A DNA stretch of 64,000 nucleotides from Klebsiella grimontii (GCF_900200035.1 NZ_FZTC01000034.1:186001-250000), one strand, 5' to 3'. Shown: positions 39,550 through 50,466, numbered from the stretch's first letter. Notes: generated by a model not told the origin, from the sequence alone. Numbers and translations are program-made.

Positions 39550-39572
39550 CTTAGGGGCTCCCTGGCCTGAAA

Positions 39573-40871
39573 TTATCGTTTTCCACTATGCAGCCAGAAC
39601 GGCTCCGCTGCCAGCGCCTGGCGACGAAAATATTCGATAACGCTACTGTCGTTATGCGCAATCGCCCGGCGGGTCTCTTGCCAGTTTTCCAGCCACGGCC
39701 CGGCGACGTCGAGATAAGCTCCGGATAACAGTTGAACGGTGTCAATTTCGCGGGTCAGGCGCGGAAGCTGATCGACATAACCGTCAGCGGACGGCTGGCG
39801 GAAGGCGTTTTTCAGCTCCGCCGCCGCTCTGGAGAGCTGAATATCCGCGAAGCGTTTAAACGATCCGGCAATCTTCTGTTCCCCGGCAGCGTTCAGGAAA
39901 GGACGCCAGCCGCGGTTTACCAGCAGATCGGTGAGCGTCAGTTTCGCTCTGACGGTCGCCACGCTGAAAAGCGCCGCCTGGGCCGTTTCGGCCTCCGCCA
40001 GCGCCGTTTCGGCTTCGTTCAGACGCTCACGCAGCAGCGTGGTGGCCTTGCGCGGAACAATGCCGCCAAACAGCACCAGCGCATGCCGCACGCGGGCGAT
40101 GGCGTGCAGAATCTCCGCTTTCGCTTTCGCATTGCCGCGATTGAGGAGTTCATCATGATACAGCCAGTGCGCGAGCGCGCTTTCCAGCGCCGCTTCCAGT
40201 GCCTGTTCGACGCTGGCCTTCGGCGCGACGCGAAGGATAGACAACGCGGTGAGCGGACGTTCTTCATTGCCCTGCGCCAGATGATAACCGCGCGCCGCCT
40301 TGCTCAAGCTACCCTGGCGCAGTACGCCGGTATCTAGCAGGCGACGGGCAAGGGTCAGAATGTCCTGCGTTTTACCGGACAGCAGTTCCAGCTCCAGTTC
40401 ACAAATCGGCTCCTGGTGTTCACCGGCTTTGACTGCGCCGCGGTCGAGCGCGATTTCAATTTCGCTATCGCCTTCCTTTACAACCCATCTTTCACGCGCA
40501 AAATCAGTGCTGAAAAGCGGCTGTACGTTCTGTGCGAGCTCCGCCGGCAGTTCTCCCTGCGGCCAGACCTCAGCCGGCAGTTTCTCCAGCGCCAGCTCCG
40601 GCGTGTCCAGCGGAATGTTGTATTCCGGACGCTGATGCAGGCCGCCGACGACGCGCCCGGCGATTTTCAGCGTCATTTCATAGCGTCCCTGGTCGCCGCG
40701 AATGCGCAGCCCCATGTCGTGGCGGCGCAGCCAGTTATCCGCCGTTTCATAGTAAATATTCAGCAATTGACCCGCGGGCGTATGCTTTGCCTCCAGCGTG
40801 TTGAGGTGCTGACGCAGCGCGTCAACGCCATCCTGAGCGACGATAAACTTTAATTCGATTTCTTGAGCCAT
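39573..40871 (-). CDS. ygiF: inorganic triphosphatase YgiF (CYTH-CHAD)
   Basis: Protein of 432 residues that hydrolyses inorganic tripolyphosphate. The CYTH domain (about 1-200) starts with the EIELKF signature and includes metal/phosphate residues such as [10 protein letters not shown]. The C-terminal CHAD domain (about 215-432) is helical, with conserved His/Arg-rich pairs such as [11 protein letters not shown], suited to polyphosphate binding. A longer frame runs upstream, but MAQEIELKF is the conserved start. First gene of ygiF-glnE-hldE, divergent from ygiM. Confidence 0.95.
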   Translation of the reverse strand: MAQEIELKFIVAQDGVDALRQHLNTLEAKHTPAGQLLNIYYETADNWLRRHDMGLRIRGDQGRYEMTLKIAGRVVGGLHQRPEYNIPLDTPELALEKLPAEVWPQGELPAELAQNVQPLFSTDFARERWVVKEGDSEIEIALDRGAVKAGEHQEPICELELELLSGKTQDILTLARRLLDTGVLRQGSLSKAARGYHLAQGNEERPLTALSILRVAPKASVEQALEAALESALAHWLYHDELLNRGNAKAKAEILHAIARVRHALVLFGGIVPRKATTLLRERLNEAETALAEAETAQAALFSVATVRAKLTLTDLLVNRGWRPFLNAAGEQKIAGSFKRFADIQLSRAAAELKNAFRQPSADGYVDQLPRLTREIDTVQLLSGAYLDVAGPWLENWQETRRAIAHNDSSVIEYFRRQALAAEPFWLHSGKR

Positions 40872-41085
40872 GACTGAATTCTTCCGCTTATATGCTGTGC
40901 CGGGAAATTGCGGCGAACTAACAACGATATTTCTTGTCAGTAAATAGTATTTTGCGGCGAATCGCCATGCAATGCGCATTTTGCCGGGCCACCTCCTGGA
41001 TGATTCCGATTGTGGCGGAAAACTTTGCGTCGCTTCGGCGATGCCACTACTATCGTTCAACTTTTTATGACCAAACGATGACCTG

Positions 41086-41706
41086 ATGCCTAAATTACGC
41101 CTTATTACATTGACTTTGCTGGCGCTGAGCGCCGCCACGGCGGTTCACGCGGAAGAAAAACGTTACGTTTCAGATGAACTGAATACCTGGGTGCGCAGCG
41201 GTCCGGGCGATAACTATCGTCTCGTGGGCACCATCAACGCCGGTGAGGAAGTCGCGGTGCTGCAAACCAACGACAGCACGAACTATGCTCAGGTACGCGA
41301 CGGCAGCGGCCGTACAGCCTGGATCCCCCTGAAAGAGCTGAGCAACGAGCCCAGCCTGCGCACCCGCGTGCCGGATCTGGAAAACCAGGTCAAAACCCTG
41401 ACCGACAAACTGAACAATATCGACACCACCTGGAACCAGCGCACGGCGGACATGCAGAAGAAAGTCGCCGGTAGCGACGCCGTTATCAACGGCCTGAAAG
41501 AAGAGAACCAAAAGCTGAAAAATGAGCTGGTTGTCGCGCAGAAAAAGGTAAACGCCGCGAATCTGCAGCTTGATGACAAACAGCGCACCATTATCATGCA
41601 GTGGTTTATGTACGGCGGCGGCGTGCTGGGCGTCGGCCTGATCCTCGGACTGGTGTTGCCGCACCTGGTACCGAGCCGCAAACGCAAAGACCGTTGGATG
41701 AACTAA
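41086..41706 (+). CDS. ygiM: SH3 domain inner membrane protein YgiM
   Basis: Protein of 206 residues with a signal peptide (to about residue 22), a bacterial SH3 domain (about 25-90, with WVRSGPGDNYRLVGTI), a coiled coil (about 92-165) and a C-terminal membrane helix (about 170-192) followed by a basic tail (SRKRKDRWMN). The topology suggests a periplasmic domain anchored in the inner membrane; function is not established. It is upstream of cca (60-bp gap), as in E. coli. Confidence 0.93.
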   Translation: MPKLRLITLTLLALSAATAVHAEEKRYVSDELNTWVRSGPGDNYRLVGTINAGEEVAVLQTNDSTNYAQVRDGSGRTAWIPLKELSNEPSLRTRVPDLENQVKTLTDKLNNIDTTWNQRTADMQKKVAGSDAVINGLKEENQKLKNELVVAQKKVNAANLQLDDKQRTIIMQWFMYGGGVLGVGLILGLVLPHLVPSRKRKDRWMN

Positions 41707-41766
41707 TTCGTCTTCTCTGCCAGACTTACGTATCATCGTAAGAAAATGAAGACGGGAGAGTAAGGC

Positions 41767-43008
41767 GTGAAGGTTTATCTGGTCGGTGGTGCAGTACGAG
41801 ATGCGTTATTAAGGCTACCGGTTAAAGACAAAGATTGGGTCGTGGTTGGCGCCACGCCTCAGCAACTTCTCGACGCGGGCTACCAGCAGGTAGGCCGTGA
41901 TTTTCCCGTGTTCCTTCATCCGCAAAGCCGCGAAGAGTATGCCCTGGCGCGTACCGAGCGCAAGTCAGGTTCCGGTTACACCGGCTTTACCTGCTATGCC
42001 GCAGCCGACGTTACCCTTGAACAAGATCTGCTGCGCCGCGATCTGACGATCAATGCGCTGGCCCAGGACGCCGACGGCCAGATTATCGATCCCTACGGCG
42101 GCCAGACTGACTTACGCCAGCGCCTGTTGCGCCACGTCTCGCCCGCTTTTAGCGAGGATCCGCTACGCGTCCTGCGCGTGGCGCGCTTTGCCGCCCGCTA
42201 CGCGCACCTGGGGTTCCGCATCGCCGATGAAACCATGGCGCTGATGCGCGCGATGGCCGATGCCGGCGAGCTGGCGCACCTCACGCCTGAGCGGGTGTGG
42301 AAAGAGACGGAAAGCGCCCTTGCCACCCGCAACCCGCAGGTCTTCTTCCAGACACTACGCGACTGCCGGGCGCTCAAGGTGCTGTTCCCGGAAGTCGACG
42401 CCCTTTATGGCGTACCGGCTCCGGCGAAATGGCACCCGGAAATCGACACTGGTCTGCACACGCTGATGACCGTCACCATGGCGGCGATGCTCTCTCCGGA
42501 AGTGGATGTCCGTTTTGCCACGCTATGCCACGACCTGGGGAAAGGGCTAACGCCGAAAGCGCTCTGGCCCCGCCATCATGGTCACGGCCCGGCGGGGGTT
42601 AAGCTGGTCGAGCAGCTCTGCGCCCGTCTGCGAGTACCGAACGACATTCGCGACCTGGCTAAGCTGGTCGCCGAATTTCACGATCTGATTCATACGCTCC
42701 CCATCCTGCAGCCGAAAACGCTGGTCAAGCTGTTCGATAATATCGACGCCTGGCGCAAGCCGCATCGTGTCAGGCAAATCGCCTTAACCAGCGAGGCCGA
42801 CGTGCGCGGGCGCACCGGCTTTGAAGCCTGCGATTATCCGCAGGGACGCCTGCTGCTGGAAGCCTGGGAAGTTGCCCGGTCGGTTTCAACAAAAGAGGTG
42901 TTGGCGGAAGGTTTTCAGGGCGTTGAGATTCGTGAAGAGCTAACGCGTCGGCGAATTCAGGCCGTCGCCCGCTGGAAAGAAAAGCGTTGCCCTCAGCCGC
43001 GCGACTGA
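41767..43008 (+). CDS. cca: multifunctional CCA tRNA nucleotidyltransferase
   Basis: Adds and repairs the 3' CCA of tRNA; 413 residues. It has the class II nucleotidyltransferase motif GGAVRDALL, the [10 protein letters not shown] catalytic carboxylates and a C-terminal HD domain (CHDLGKG) giving phosphatase/phosphodiesterase activity. The start codon is GTG, as in E. coli. A GCCCTCAG/CTGAGGGC hairpin overlaps the stop codon (42989-43012), and the convergent uppP ends 10 bp later. Confidence 0.97.
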   Translation: MKVYLVGGAVRDALLRLPVKDKDWVVVGATPQQLLDAGYQQVGRDFPVFLHPQSREEYALARTERKSGSGYTGFTCYAAADVTLEQDLLRRDLTINALAQDADGQIIDPYGGQTDLRQRLLRHVSPAFSEDPLRVLRVARFAARYAHLGFRIADETMALMRAMADAGELAHLTPERVWKETESALATRNPQVFFQTLRDCRALKVLFPEVDALYGVPAPAKWHPEIDTGLHTLMTVTMAAMLSPEVDVRFATLCHDLGKGLTPKALWPRHHGHGPAGVKLVEQLCARLRVPNDIRDLAKLVAEFHDLIHTLPILQPKTLVKLFDNIDAWRKPHRVRQIALTSEADVRGRTGFEACDYPQGRLLLEAWEVARSVSTKEVLAEGFQGVEIREELTRRRIQAVARWKEKRCPQPRD

Positions 43009-43018
43009 GGGCGGGCGC

Positions 43019-43840
43019 TTAGAAGAAGACCACGTAGACCGCTGCCGCGACGATAAAGCGGTAAATGGCGAACGGGATAAACGAAATACGTTTAATCAGC
43101 TGCAGGAAGGTTTTAATCGCAATCAGCGCAACGATAAACGCCGTGACAAAACCGACGGCAAACATCGGAATATCGCTGGCGTTGAGGAACCCAATGCTCT
43201 TGTACATATCCAGTACGGTTGCGCCCATCATCATCGGCACCGCCAGCAGGAACGAGAACTCAGAGGCCGCATAGCGGCTTACACCCATCAGCATCCCGCC
43301 GGAAATCGTCGCTCCGGAACGCGAGAAGCCCGGCCATAGCGCCAGACACTGGAAGCAGCCGATGACGAACGCCTGACGATAGGTCATATCATCAATGCCC
43401 ACCGCGCGCGGCTGTTTTGGCTTCAGCACTTCCGCCGCGATCAGCAGCACGCCGCCCACAATCAGCGCATACATCACGTTAATCGGGTTAAACAGCGACT
43501 TGATGGTATCGTGGAAAATTAGCCCCAGCACCACCGCCGGGACCATCCCCAAGAGAATATGAATAAGCGACAGGCGACCGCTGCCCTGGCCTTCATGTTC
43601 GGGCTTTTTACCAAAATGAATGCCGATAAGGCCAAACAGACGGCGCCAGAACATCACCACAACGGCCAGAATGGAACCAAGCTGAATCACTACTTCAAAA
43701 GTATTTGCGGTATCGCCTTCAAAACCCAGCAGATGACCGACAATAATCATATGACCAGTACTGGAGACAGGTAAAAACTCTGTCAAACCCTCAACCACAC
43801 CCAATATTGCCGCTATCAGCAGCGAGTGTATATCGCTCAT
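43019..43840 (-). CDS. uppP: undecaprenyl-diphosphatase (bacitracin resistance)
   Basis: Integral membrane phosphatase of 273 residues that recycles undecaprenyl pyrophosphate to the monophosphate carrier for peptidoglycan and polysaccharides. The active-site motif [20 protein letters not shown] and the second motif [12 protein letters not shown] are present, with about 7-8 hydrophobic segments. It is monocistronic, with a 203-bp gap to folB. Also called bacA. Confidence 0.97.
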   Translation of the reverse strand: MSDIHSLLIAAILGVVEGLTEFLPVSSTGHMIIVGHLLGFEGDTANTFEVVIQLGSILAVVVMFWRRLFGLIGIHFGKKPEHEGQGSGRLSLIHILLGMVPAVVLGLIFHDTIKSLFNPINVMYALIVGGVLLIAAEVLKPKQPRAVGIDDMTYRQAFVIGCFQCLALWPGFSRSGATISGGMLMGVSRYAASEFSFLLAVPMMMGATVLDMYKSIGFLNASDIPMFAVGFVTAFIVALIAIKTFLQLIKRISFIPFAIYRFIVAAAVYVVFF

Positions 43841-44043
43841 CCAATTAAACCCTTTAAAAAGTAAAATGAAAAAAACCAGGAACGAAGAACCGAGCTATCA
43901 GGCGTGCTTATTTGGCCACAGACAGCGCGCAGAAAACTGAGCGTACAGGTTGTACGCAAGGATTTCGAGCGCTGTTCAGGAACAAAACGGCAAATAGCAT
44001 AGCCTTATAGCCGGATTCTATGACCGGTATAAACACGCTTTGT

Positions 44044-44427
44044 TTAACGAGTATGACCTGAAAAGTTTTGTTTCAGATTAAGGCCACGTTCAATAATGAC
44101 GCCAACGTTGGCCGCTCGCGCTACCGCGCCGGGCTTGCTGACTTTAATACGTACCCATGGCGATTGAAACTTTTCCAGCAGCAGGTCGGCGATCTCTTCC
44201 GCCACGCGCTCCACCAGCGCAAAGCGCGCTCCCTCAACGTGGTTGATCACCAGCTCGCTGATATCAGCATAGCTGAGGCAATCGCTGACATCATCGCTGG
44301 CCGCCGCTTTGCGGTTATCCCACGCCATTTCGATATCGAACACCAGCTTCTGTTCGATGGTTTGTTCCCAGTCGTAAACACCAATTGTGGTGATTACCGA
44401 AAGTTGCTCTATAAATACAATATCCAT
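44044..44427 (-). CDS. folB: dihydroneopterin aldolase
   Basis: Folate pathway enzyme of 127 residues that cleaves or epimerises 7,8-dihydroneopterin. Recognisable segments are MDIVFIEQLSVITTIGVYDW, CLSYADISELV, EGARFALVERVAEEIADLLL and the catalytic lysine region VSKPGAVARAANVGV. A GTG codon precedes the ATG in frame; the ATG at 44427 is the conserved start. It is divergent from plsY. Confidence 0.96.
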   Translation of the reverse strand: MDIVFIEQLSVITTIGVYDWEQTIEQKLVFDIEMAWDNRKAAASDDVSDCLSYADISELVINHVEGARFALVERVAEEIADLLLEKFQSPWVRIKVSKPGAVARAANVGVIIERGLNLKQNFSGHTR

Positions 44428-44639
44428 CACGACCCGCCTGCTTTTTGACTAAACCGGATACCACTTCTGACCAATTATGCGTATTATCCACAGATGCAAA
44501 GACATCCCCTAAATAATTTGCGTTGCAGTAAGACCGCGACGCGGCAAGGCTCCAGGCGCACGGCGTTGCGATGCGTCCGGGCGGGCCAACGCGCCGACAG
44601 CGCTGGGGATAAACCAACTCTTTCTAAATGGAACAGCTG

Positions 44640-45260
44640 ATGAGTGCAATCGCGCCTGGACTGGTTATCCTCGCCTACCTCTGCGGCTCAATCTCCAGCG
44701 CCATTCTCGTTTGCCGCCTCGCTGGCCTTCCTGACCCTCGCGACAGCGGCTCCGGCAATCCTGGGGCGACGAACGTCCTGCGAATTGGCGGCAAAGGCGC
44801 AGCCGTAGCGGTACTGATTTTTGATGTGCTGAAAGGCATGCTGCCGGTCTGGGGCGCGTGGGCGCTAGGCCTGACCCCGTTCTGGCTCGGTCTGGTGGCG
44901 ATTGCCGCCTGCGTGGGCCATATCTGGCCGGTATTTTTTAACTTCCGCGGTGGTAAAGGCGTGGCGACCGCCTTCGGCGCCATTGCCCCAATCGGCTGGG
45001 ATCTTACCGGCGTAATGGCCGGAACCTGGCTGCTGACGATTCTGCTCAGCGGCTACTCCTCTCTTGGGGCCATCGTGAGCGCGCTGATTGCGCCCTTCTA
45101 TGTCTGGTGGTTCAAACCGCAGTACACTTTCCCCGTTTCGATGCTGTCGTGCCTGATCCTGCTGCGCCATCATGACAACATTCAGCGTTTGTGGCGTCGT
45201 CAGGAAACCCGAATCTGGTCTCGTTTCAAAAAGAAGAAAAAAGCGCCGGAGCAGAAATAA
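44640..45260 (+). CDS. plsY: glycerol-3-phosphate acyltransferase PlsY (YgiH)
   Basis: Membrane enzyme of 206 residues that transfers an acyl group from acyl-phosphate to glycerol 3-phosphate, starting phospholipid synthesis. Motifs are [33 protein letters not shown] and the late [10 protein letters not shown]; five membrane helices are expected. The ATG at 44640 (MSAIAPGL) is the conserved start; an ATG four codons earlier has no site of its own. The basic tail ends in KKKKAPEQK. Confidence 0.95.
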   Translation: MSAIAPGLVILAYLCGSISSAILVCRLAGLPDPRDSGSGNPGATNVLRIGGKGAAVAVLIFDVLKGMLPVWGAWALGLTPFWLGLVAIAACVGHIWPVFFNFRGGKGVATAFGAIAPIGWDLTGVMAGTWLLTILLSGYSSLGAIVSALIAPFYVWWFKPQYTFPVSMLSCLILLRHHDNIQRLWRRQETRIWSRFKKKKKAPEQK

Positions 45261-45265
45261 CCTTT

Positions 45266-45425
45266 GCTTCGCCGCAAGGCGGCAATGAGCTTACTCCAGT
45301 CAGTGATTCGGGCGAGCGACAAATCTGCCGGGAGCAGATTTGAACGTCGCTTGCGACGGCCCGCCAGGGCGAGGCCCATGGATGGGCCGAGTAGCCCGTA
45401 GCCAACGCCGCTGCGGCTCGAAGTA
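45266..45425. repeat. multi-hairpin intergenic element between plsY and ureD
   Basis: About 160 bp without coding potential that can fold into several hairpins: CAAATCTGC/GCAGATTTG (45320-45342), CGTCGC/GCGACG (45345-45358) and GGCCCAT/ATGGGCC (45373-45388), plus GC-rich arms on both sides (CGCC-GCAA-GGCG at 45269-45282). The modular hairpins and intergenic position suggest a dispersed repeat. Copy number cannot be seen here. Confidence 0.5.
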
Positions 45426-45433
45426 TGACGGGC

Positions 45434-45499
45434 ATAAGCTTTTCATATGATCGGGATGATTGCCCCCCGATCAATACTCTTCGCTGCTGTTTTATCTTG
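45434..45499 (+). promoter_or_regulatory. Nac-type site and promoter of the urease operon
   Basis: ATAAGCTTTTCATAT (45434-45448) fits the Nac core ATA-N9-TAT and is one base from the tighter ATA-N6-TNGTAT form. A TATCTT -10 hexamer lies at 45494-45499 with a poor -35 (TCAATA), as in activator-dependent promoters; the start of RNA would be near 45506, centring the site about 65 bp upstream. In K. aerogenes, Nac activates ureD from about -64. Confidence 0.65.
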
Positions 45500-45518
45500 A
45501 TTTTGCAGGGGCGCGACA

Positions 45519-46343
45519 TTGCACGGCACCGTGTTAGCACAGAATAAAAAAGGCTGGCAGGCCACGCTGGACCTCCAGTTTCAATTTCTCGGCGGGAAAA
45601 CCACGCTCGCCTCCCGTCGCCATGTCGGTCCCCTCACCGTTCAGCGCCCGTTTTATCCCGAAGCAGAGACCTGCCACCTCTATCTGCTTCATCCGCCCGG
45701 CGGCATCGTCGGCGGCGATGAGCTCACCATTAGCGCGACCATTGATGCCGATTGCCATACCCTGATCACCATGCCCGGCGCCAGCAAGTTTTATCGCAGC
45801 AGCGGCGCGCAGGCGCGGCTTCAGCAAACCCTGACGCTGGCCGAAAACTCGACGCTCGAGTGGCTGCCGCAGGACGCGATCTTCTTTCCCGGCGCCAACG
45901 CCGCTTTGTCTACCGCCTTTCATCTCGCCGCCTCCAGCACACTGCTGGCCTGGGACCTGCTGTGCCTTGGCCGACCGGTTATCGGCGAAGCTTTTAGCCA
46001 CGGCGCGCTCGCCAATCGGCTGGAAGTGTGGGTCGACGGCTCTCCGCTGCTGATTGAGCGCCTGAGCCTGGCCGATGGACAGCTGGCCTGCGTCGCGCAG
46101 CAGCCGTGGGTGGGAACGATGCTGTTCTACCCGGCGAACGAAACGCTGCTGGAAGGCGTACGCGAAAAGCTTACGCCGCTGGCAAATTACGCCGGCGCTA
46201 CGCTCACCGACGGCCTGCTAGCGGTACGTTTTTTAAGCGATGATAATCTGCTTTGCCAGCGGGCGATGCGCGATATCTGGCAATTCATGCGCCCGCATCT
46301 GACCGGCAAATCTCCGGTACTTCCCCGAATCTGGCTGACTTAA
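45519..46343 (+). CDS. ureD: urease accessory protein UreD
   Basis: Urease chaperone of 274 residues that binds the apo-enzyme and recruits UreF and UreG for nickel insertion. Conserved UreD blocks are LHPPGGIVGGDELTI, TMPGASKFYRSSG and WDLLCLGRPVIGE. The chosen start is TTG, preceded by AGGGGCG; a GTG four codons later is possible. First gene of ureDABCEFG, under a Nac-type site. N-terminal residues MHGTVLAQNKKGW differ from the K. aerogenes form, but the rest is clearly homologous. Confidence 0.94.
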   Translation: MHGTVLAQNKKGWQATLDLQFQFLGGKTTLASRRHVGPLTVQRPFYPEAETCHLYLLHPPGGIVGGDELTISATIDADCHTLITMPGASKFYRSSGAQARLQQTLTLAENSTLEWLPQDAIFFPGANAALSTAFHLAASSTLLAWDLLCLGRPVIGEAFSHGALANRLEVWVDGSPLLIERLSLADGQLACVAQQPWVGTMLFYPANETLLEGVREKLTPLANYAGATLTDGLLAVRFLSDDNLLCQRAMRDIWQFMRPHLTGKSPVLPRIWLT

Positions 46344-46352
46344 GAGAACGCT

Positions 46353-46655
46353 ATGGAACTGACACCCAGAGAAAAAGACAAGCTGTTGCTGTTTACCGCC
46401 GCACTGGTGGCGGAGCGTCGCCTGGCCCGCGGCCTGAAGCTCAACTATCCCGAATCCGTGGCCCTGATTAGCGCCTTTATTATGGAAGGCGCGCGCGATG
46501 GCAAAAGCGTCGCCGAGCTGATGGAAGAGGGACGCCACGTCCTGAGCCGTGACCAGGTCATGGAAGGCGTGCCGGAAATGATCCCCGATATCCAGGTCGA
46601 AGCCACCTTCCCGGACGGCTCGAAGCTGGTCACCGTTCATAATCCGATAATCTGA
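46353..46655 (+). CDS. ureA: urease subunit gamma
   Basis: Small structural subunit of 100 residues of the nickel urease (UreABC)3. The sequence shows the full gamma-subunit pattern: [31 protein letters not shown] and [17 protein letters not shown] late block. It starts 9 bp after ureD and is followed closely by ureB. Cytoplasmic. Confidence 0.98.
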   Translation: MELTPREKDKLLLFTAALVAERRLARGLKLNYPESVALISAFIMEGARDGKSVAELMEEGRHVLSRDQVMEGVPEMIPDIQVEATFPDGSKLVTVHNPII

Positions 46656-46664
46656 GGTAGCGTG

Positions 46665-46985
46665 ATGATCCCTGGAGAATATCAGATAAAGCCCGGACAG
46701 ATAGCCCTCAACGCTGGCCGCGCAACCTGCAGCATTATTGTTGAAAATCACGGCGACCGGCCGATTCAGGTCGGCTCGCATTACCACTTCGCCGAGGTCA
46801 ACCCGGCGCTGAAGTTCGATCGCCAGCAGGCGACCGGCTATCGGCTGAATATCGCTGCCGGCACCGCAGTGCGCTTCGAGCCGGGTCAAAAACGCGAGGT
46901 GGAGCTGGTGGCGCTGGCCGGAACCCGTGCGGTGTACGGTTTTCGCGGCGAGGTGATGGGCGCGCTGGAGGCAAACGATGAGTGA
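46665..46985 (+). CDS. ureB: urease subunit beta
   Basis: Structural beta subunit of 106 residues. Conserved sequence [36 protein letters not shown] and FGFRGEV-type C-terminus. A GTG precedes the ATG in frame; ATG at 46665 is the family start. The last 8 bp overlap ureC, giving translational coupling for equal subunit output. Confidence 0.98.
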   Translation: MIPGEYQIKPGQIALNAGRATCSIIVENHGDRPIQVGSHYHFAEVNPALKFDRQQATGYRLNIAAGTAVRFEPGQKREVELVALAGTRAVYGFRGEVMGALEANDE

Positions 46986-48681
46986 AATTTCACGTCAGGC
47001 CTATGCCGACATGTTCGGCCCTACCACCGGCGATAAAGTTCGCCTGGCGGACACCGAGCTGTGGATCGAGGTCGAAGATGATTTGACCACCTACGGCGAA
47101 GAGGTCAAATTTGGCGGCGGTAAAGTGATCCGCGACGGAATGGGGCAGGGACAGATGCTTTCCGCCGGGTGCGTGGATCTGGTGCTGACCAACGCCCTGA
47201 TCGTCGATTACTGGGGGATCGTCAAAGCCGATATTGGCGTCAAAGACGGACGGATCTTCGCGATCGGCAAAGCCGGCAATCCGGATATTCAGCCCAACGT
47301 CACGATCCCGATCGGCGCGGCCACGGAAATTATTGCGGCGGAAGGTAAGATCGTCACCGCCGGCGGCGTCGATACGCATATTCACTGGATCTGCCCGCAG
47401 CAGGCGGAAGAGGCGCTGGTCTCCGGCGTCACCACCATGATCGGCGGCGGGACCGGCCCGGCGGCGGGCACCAACGCCACGACCTGTACGCCAGGGCCGT
47501 GGTATATCTCGCGGATGCTGCAGGCCGCCGACAGCCTGCCGGTCAATATCGGCCTACTGGGTAAAGGCAACGGCTCGAATCCCGACGCGCTGCGTGAGCA
47601 GGTCGCGGCCGGGGTTATCGGCCTGAAAATTCACGAAGACTGGGGCGCGACCCCGGCGGCAATCGACTGCGCGCTGACCGTGGCCGACGAAATGGACGTG
47701 CAGGTCGCGCTGCACAGCGACACCCTCAATGAGTCCGGATTCGTTGAGGATACCCTGGCGGCCATCGGCGGGCGCACTATCCATACTTTCCATACCGAAG
47801 GCGCGGGCGGCGGCCATGCGCCGGATATTATTACCGCCTGCGCGCACCCCAATATTTTACCGTCGTCGACCAACCCGACGCTGCCCTATACCGTCAACAC
47901 CATTGACGAACATCTGGATATGCTGATGGTTTGCCATCACCTCGATCCGGATATCGCCGAGGACGTGGCGTTTGCCGAATCGCGCATTCGGCGGGAAACC
48001 ATCGCCGCGGAAGACGTCCTGCACGACCTCGGCGCCTTCTCCCTTACCTCGTCTGATTCGCAGGCGATGGGGCGCGTCGGCGAAGTGGTGTTACGTACCT
48101 GGCAGGTAGCGCACCGGATGAAAGTTCAGCGCGGCCCGCTGGCGGAAGAGAGCGGCGATAACGACAACTTCCGCGTAAAGCGCTATATCGCCAAATACAC
48201 GATTAATCCGGCGTTGACCCACGGTATCGCCCACGAAGTCGGCTCGATTGAAGCCGGTAAACTGGCGGATCTGGTGCTGTGGTCCCCGGCGTTCTTCGGC
48301 GTGAAACCGGCGACAATCGTTAAAGGCGGCATGATCGCCATGGCGCCGATGGGCGACATCAACGCCTCTATCCCAACGCCGCAGCCGGTGCACTATCGCC
48401 CGATGTTCGGCGCGCTGGGCAGCGCCCGTCACCGCTGCCGTTTGACCTTCCTGTCGCAGGCGGCGGCGGAAAACGGCGTCGCTGAACGGCTGAACCTGCA
48501 CAGCGCGACGGCGGTGGTGAAAGGCTGCCGCGAGGTACAAAAAGCCGATATGCACCACAACGGCCTGCTGCCCAATATTACCGTGGATTCGCAAACCTAC
48601 GAGGTGCGCATCGACGGCGAACTGATTACCAGCGAACCGGCGGACGTGCTACCGATGGCGCAACGTTATTTCCTGTTTTAA
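46978..48681 (+). CDS. ureC: urease subunit alpha (catalytic)
   Basis: Catalytic subunit of 567 residues holding the dinuclear nickel site. Ligands are seen in order: THIHW, the carbamylated lysine in [24 protein letters not shown], the flap cysteine-histidine in VCHHLD and the Asp in [12 protein letters not shown]. Length equals K. aerogenes UreC. The enzyme splits urea into ammonia and carbamate, supplying nitrogen and raising pH. Confidence 0.99.
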   Translation: MSEISRQAYADMFGPTTGDKVRLADTELWIEVEDDLTTYGEEVKFGGGKVIRDGMGQGQMLSAGCVDLVLTNALIVDYWGIVKADIGVKDGRIFAIGKAGNPDIQPNVTIPIGAATEIIAAEGKIVTAGGVDTHIHWICPQQAEEALVSGVTTMIGGGTGPAAGTNATTCTPGPWYISRMLQAADSLPVNIGLLGKGNGSNPDALREQVAAGVIGLKIHEDWGATPAAIDCALTVADEMDVQVALHSDTLNESGFVEDTLAAIGGRTIHTFHTEGAGGGHAPDIITACAHPNILPSSTNPTLPYTVNTIDEHLDMLMVCHHLDPDIAEDVAFAESRIRRETIAAEDVLHDLGAFSLTSSDSQAMGRVGEVVLRTWQVAHRMKVQRGPLAEESGDNDNFRVKRYIAKYTINPALTHGIAHEVGSIEAGKLADLVLWSPAFFGVKPATIVKGGMIAMAPMGDINASIPTPQPVHYRPMFGALGSARHRCRLTFLSQAAAENGVAERLNLHSATAVVKGCREVQKADMHHNGLLPNITVDSQTYEVRIDGELITSEPADVLPMAQRYFLF

Positions 48682-48690
48682 GGAGCGCAC

Positions 48691-49161
48691 ATGCTTTATT
48701 TAACCCAACGGGTGGAGACCCCGGCGCAGGCCACGGCCAGCGTTACCCTGCCGATTGACGTGCGGGTAAAAAGCCGCATAAAAGTCACGCTTAACGATGG
48801 TCGTCAGGCGGGCCTGCTGCTGCCGCGCGGCCTGCTGCTGCGCGGCGGCGATATTCTCAGCAACGAAAACGGCTGCGAGTTCATCGAAGTGATCGCCGCC
48901 GATGAAGCCGTTTCGGTCGTACGCTGCGATGACCCCTTTGTGCTGGCGAAGGCCTGCTATCACCTTGGCAATCGCCACGTGCCGCTGCAAATTATGCCCG
49001 GCGAGCTGCGCTATCATCACGATCACGTCCTGGACGATATGCTGCGCCAGTTTGGTCTGGCCGTGGATTTCGCGCATCTGCCGTTTGAACCGGAAGCCGG
49101 CGCCTACGCCAGCGAATCGCACGGGCATCACCATCATCACCATCATGAGCACAGCCACTAA
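48691..49161 (+). CDS. ureE: urease nickel metallochaperone UreE
   Basis: Nickel-binding dimeric chaperone of 156 residues. It has an N-terminal peptide-binding domain, a metal-binding domain with ACYHLGNRHVPLQI and a His-rich tail (HGHHHHHHHEHSH) that stores nickel. It starts 9 bp after ureC, and ureF begins directly at its stop codon. Confidence 0.97.
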   Translation: MLYLTQRVETPAQATASVTLPIDVRVKSRIKVTLNDGRQAGLLLPRGLLLRGGDILSNENGCEFIEVIAADEAVSVVRCDDPFVLAKACYHLGNRHVPLQIMPGELRYHHDHVLDDMLRQFGLAVDFAHLPFEPEAGAYASESHGHHHHHHHEHSH

Positions 49162-49836
49162 ATGCCGACGCCGGAAAAACGTCTGCGCTTAATGCAGCTT
49201 GCCAGCAGCAGCCTCCCGGTTGGCGGCTACAGCTGGTCCCAGGGGCTGGAGTGGGCGGTGGAAGCGGGCTGGGTAGCGGATACCGCCGCCTTTGAGCGCT
49301 GGCAGCTGCGGCAGATGGAGCAGAGCTTTTTTACCGTCGATCTGCCGCTGTTCGCCCGGCTTTACCGGGCCTGCGAAGCGGGCGATCTGGCCTGCGCCCG
49401 GCGCTGGACCGCTTACCTGCTCGCCTGCCGGGAAACCCGCGAGCTGCGCGATGAAGAGCGCAACCGCGGCGCGGCCTTCACCCGGCTGCTGGCCGACTGG
49501 CAGCCGGACTGCCCGCCCGAGTGGCGCAAGCTGTGCCAGCAAAGTCAGCTAACTGGCATGGCGTGGCTCGGCGTACGCTGGCAAATCGCCATTCCTGACC
49601 TGGCCCTGAGCCTTGGCTATAGCTGGATTGAAAGCGCGGTGATGGCGGGCGTCAAGCTGGTGCCCTTTGGCCAGCAGGCGGCCCAGCAGTTGATTCTACG
49701 CCTGTGCGACCGCTACGCGGCGGACATGGACAGCGCCCTCGCCGCCCCGGACGACGCCCTCGGTTCGGCGACGCCGCTGGCGGCTATCGCTTCCGCCCGG
49801 CACGAAACCCAGTATTCCCGACTATTCCGTTCTTAG
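49162..49836 (+). CDS. ureF: urease accessory protein UreF
   Basis: Helical accessory protein of 224 residues that works with UreD and UreG as a checkpoint for nickel insertion. Conserved blocks are [36 protein letters not shown] and the late [18 protein letters not shown]. Its ATG follows the ureE stop without a gap. Confidence 0.96.
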   Translation: MPTPEKRLRLMQLASSSLPVGGYSWSQGLEWAVEAGWVADTAAFERWQLRQMEQSFFTVDLPLFARLYRACEAGDLACARRWTAYLLACRETRELRDEERNRGAAFTRLLADWQPDCPPEWRKLCQQSQLTGMAWLGVRWQIAIPDLALSLGYSWIESAVMAGVKLVPFGQQAAQQLILRLCDRYAADMDSALAAPDDALGSATPLAAIASARHETQYSRLFRS

Positions 49837-49844
49837 GAGAAGGT

Positions 49845-50462
49845 ATGAACATGATTAAGCAACCGCTGCGCGTCGGCGTCGGCGGCCCGGTCGGCTCCGG
49901 AAAAACGGCGCTGCTGGAAGCCCTCTGCAAAGCCATGCGCGACACCTGGCAGCTGGCGGTGGTGACCAACGATATCTATACCAAAGAAGATCAGCGCATT
50001 CTCACCGAGGCTGGCGCCCTGGAGCCTGAACGAATTGTCGGCGTCGAAACCGGCGGCTGCCCGCATACCGCCATTCGGGAAGACGCGTCAATGAACCTTG
50101 CCGCGGTGGAGGCGCTGAGCGAGAAATTCGGCAATCTCGATCTCATCTTTGTGGAAAGCGGCGGCGATAACCTGAGCGCCACCTTCAGCCCGGAGCTGGC
50201 GGATCTCACCATCTACGTCATCGACGTGGCGGAAGGGGAAAAGATCCCGCGCAAAGGCGGACCGGGGATCACCAAATCCGACTTCCTGGTGATCAATAAA
50301 ACCGATCTTGCACCGTACGTGGGCGCGTCTCTGGAAGTGATGGAGCGCGATACCCTGCGCATGCGCGGCGAACGCCCGTGGAGCTTCACCAACCTGAAAA
50401 GCGGCGACGGCCTGCAAAATATCATCGCCTTTATCGAAGACAAAGGCATGCTCGGCAAGTAA
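49845..50462 (+). CDS. ureG: urease accessory GTPase UreG
   Basis: SIMIBI-class GTPase of 205 residues that powers nickel delivery. P-loop [14 protein letters not shown], nickel-binding CPH motif in [23 protein letters not shown] switch and NKTD guanine motif are all present. Start at the ATG of MNMIKQPLR, with AGGAG upstream; a longer frame overlaps ureF. Last gene of the urease operon. Confidence 0.98.
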   Translation: MNMIKQPLRVGVGGPVGSGKTALLEALCKAMRDTWQLAVVTNDIYTKEDQRILTEAGALEPERIVGVETGGCPHTAIREDASMNLAAVEALSEKFGNLDLIFVESGGDNLSATFSPELADLTIYVIDVAEGEKIPRKGGPGITKSDFLVINKTDLAPYVGASLEVMERDTLRMRGERPWSFTNLKSGDGLQNIIAFIEDKGMLGK

Positions 50463-50466
50463 CCCC

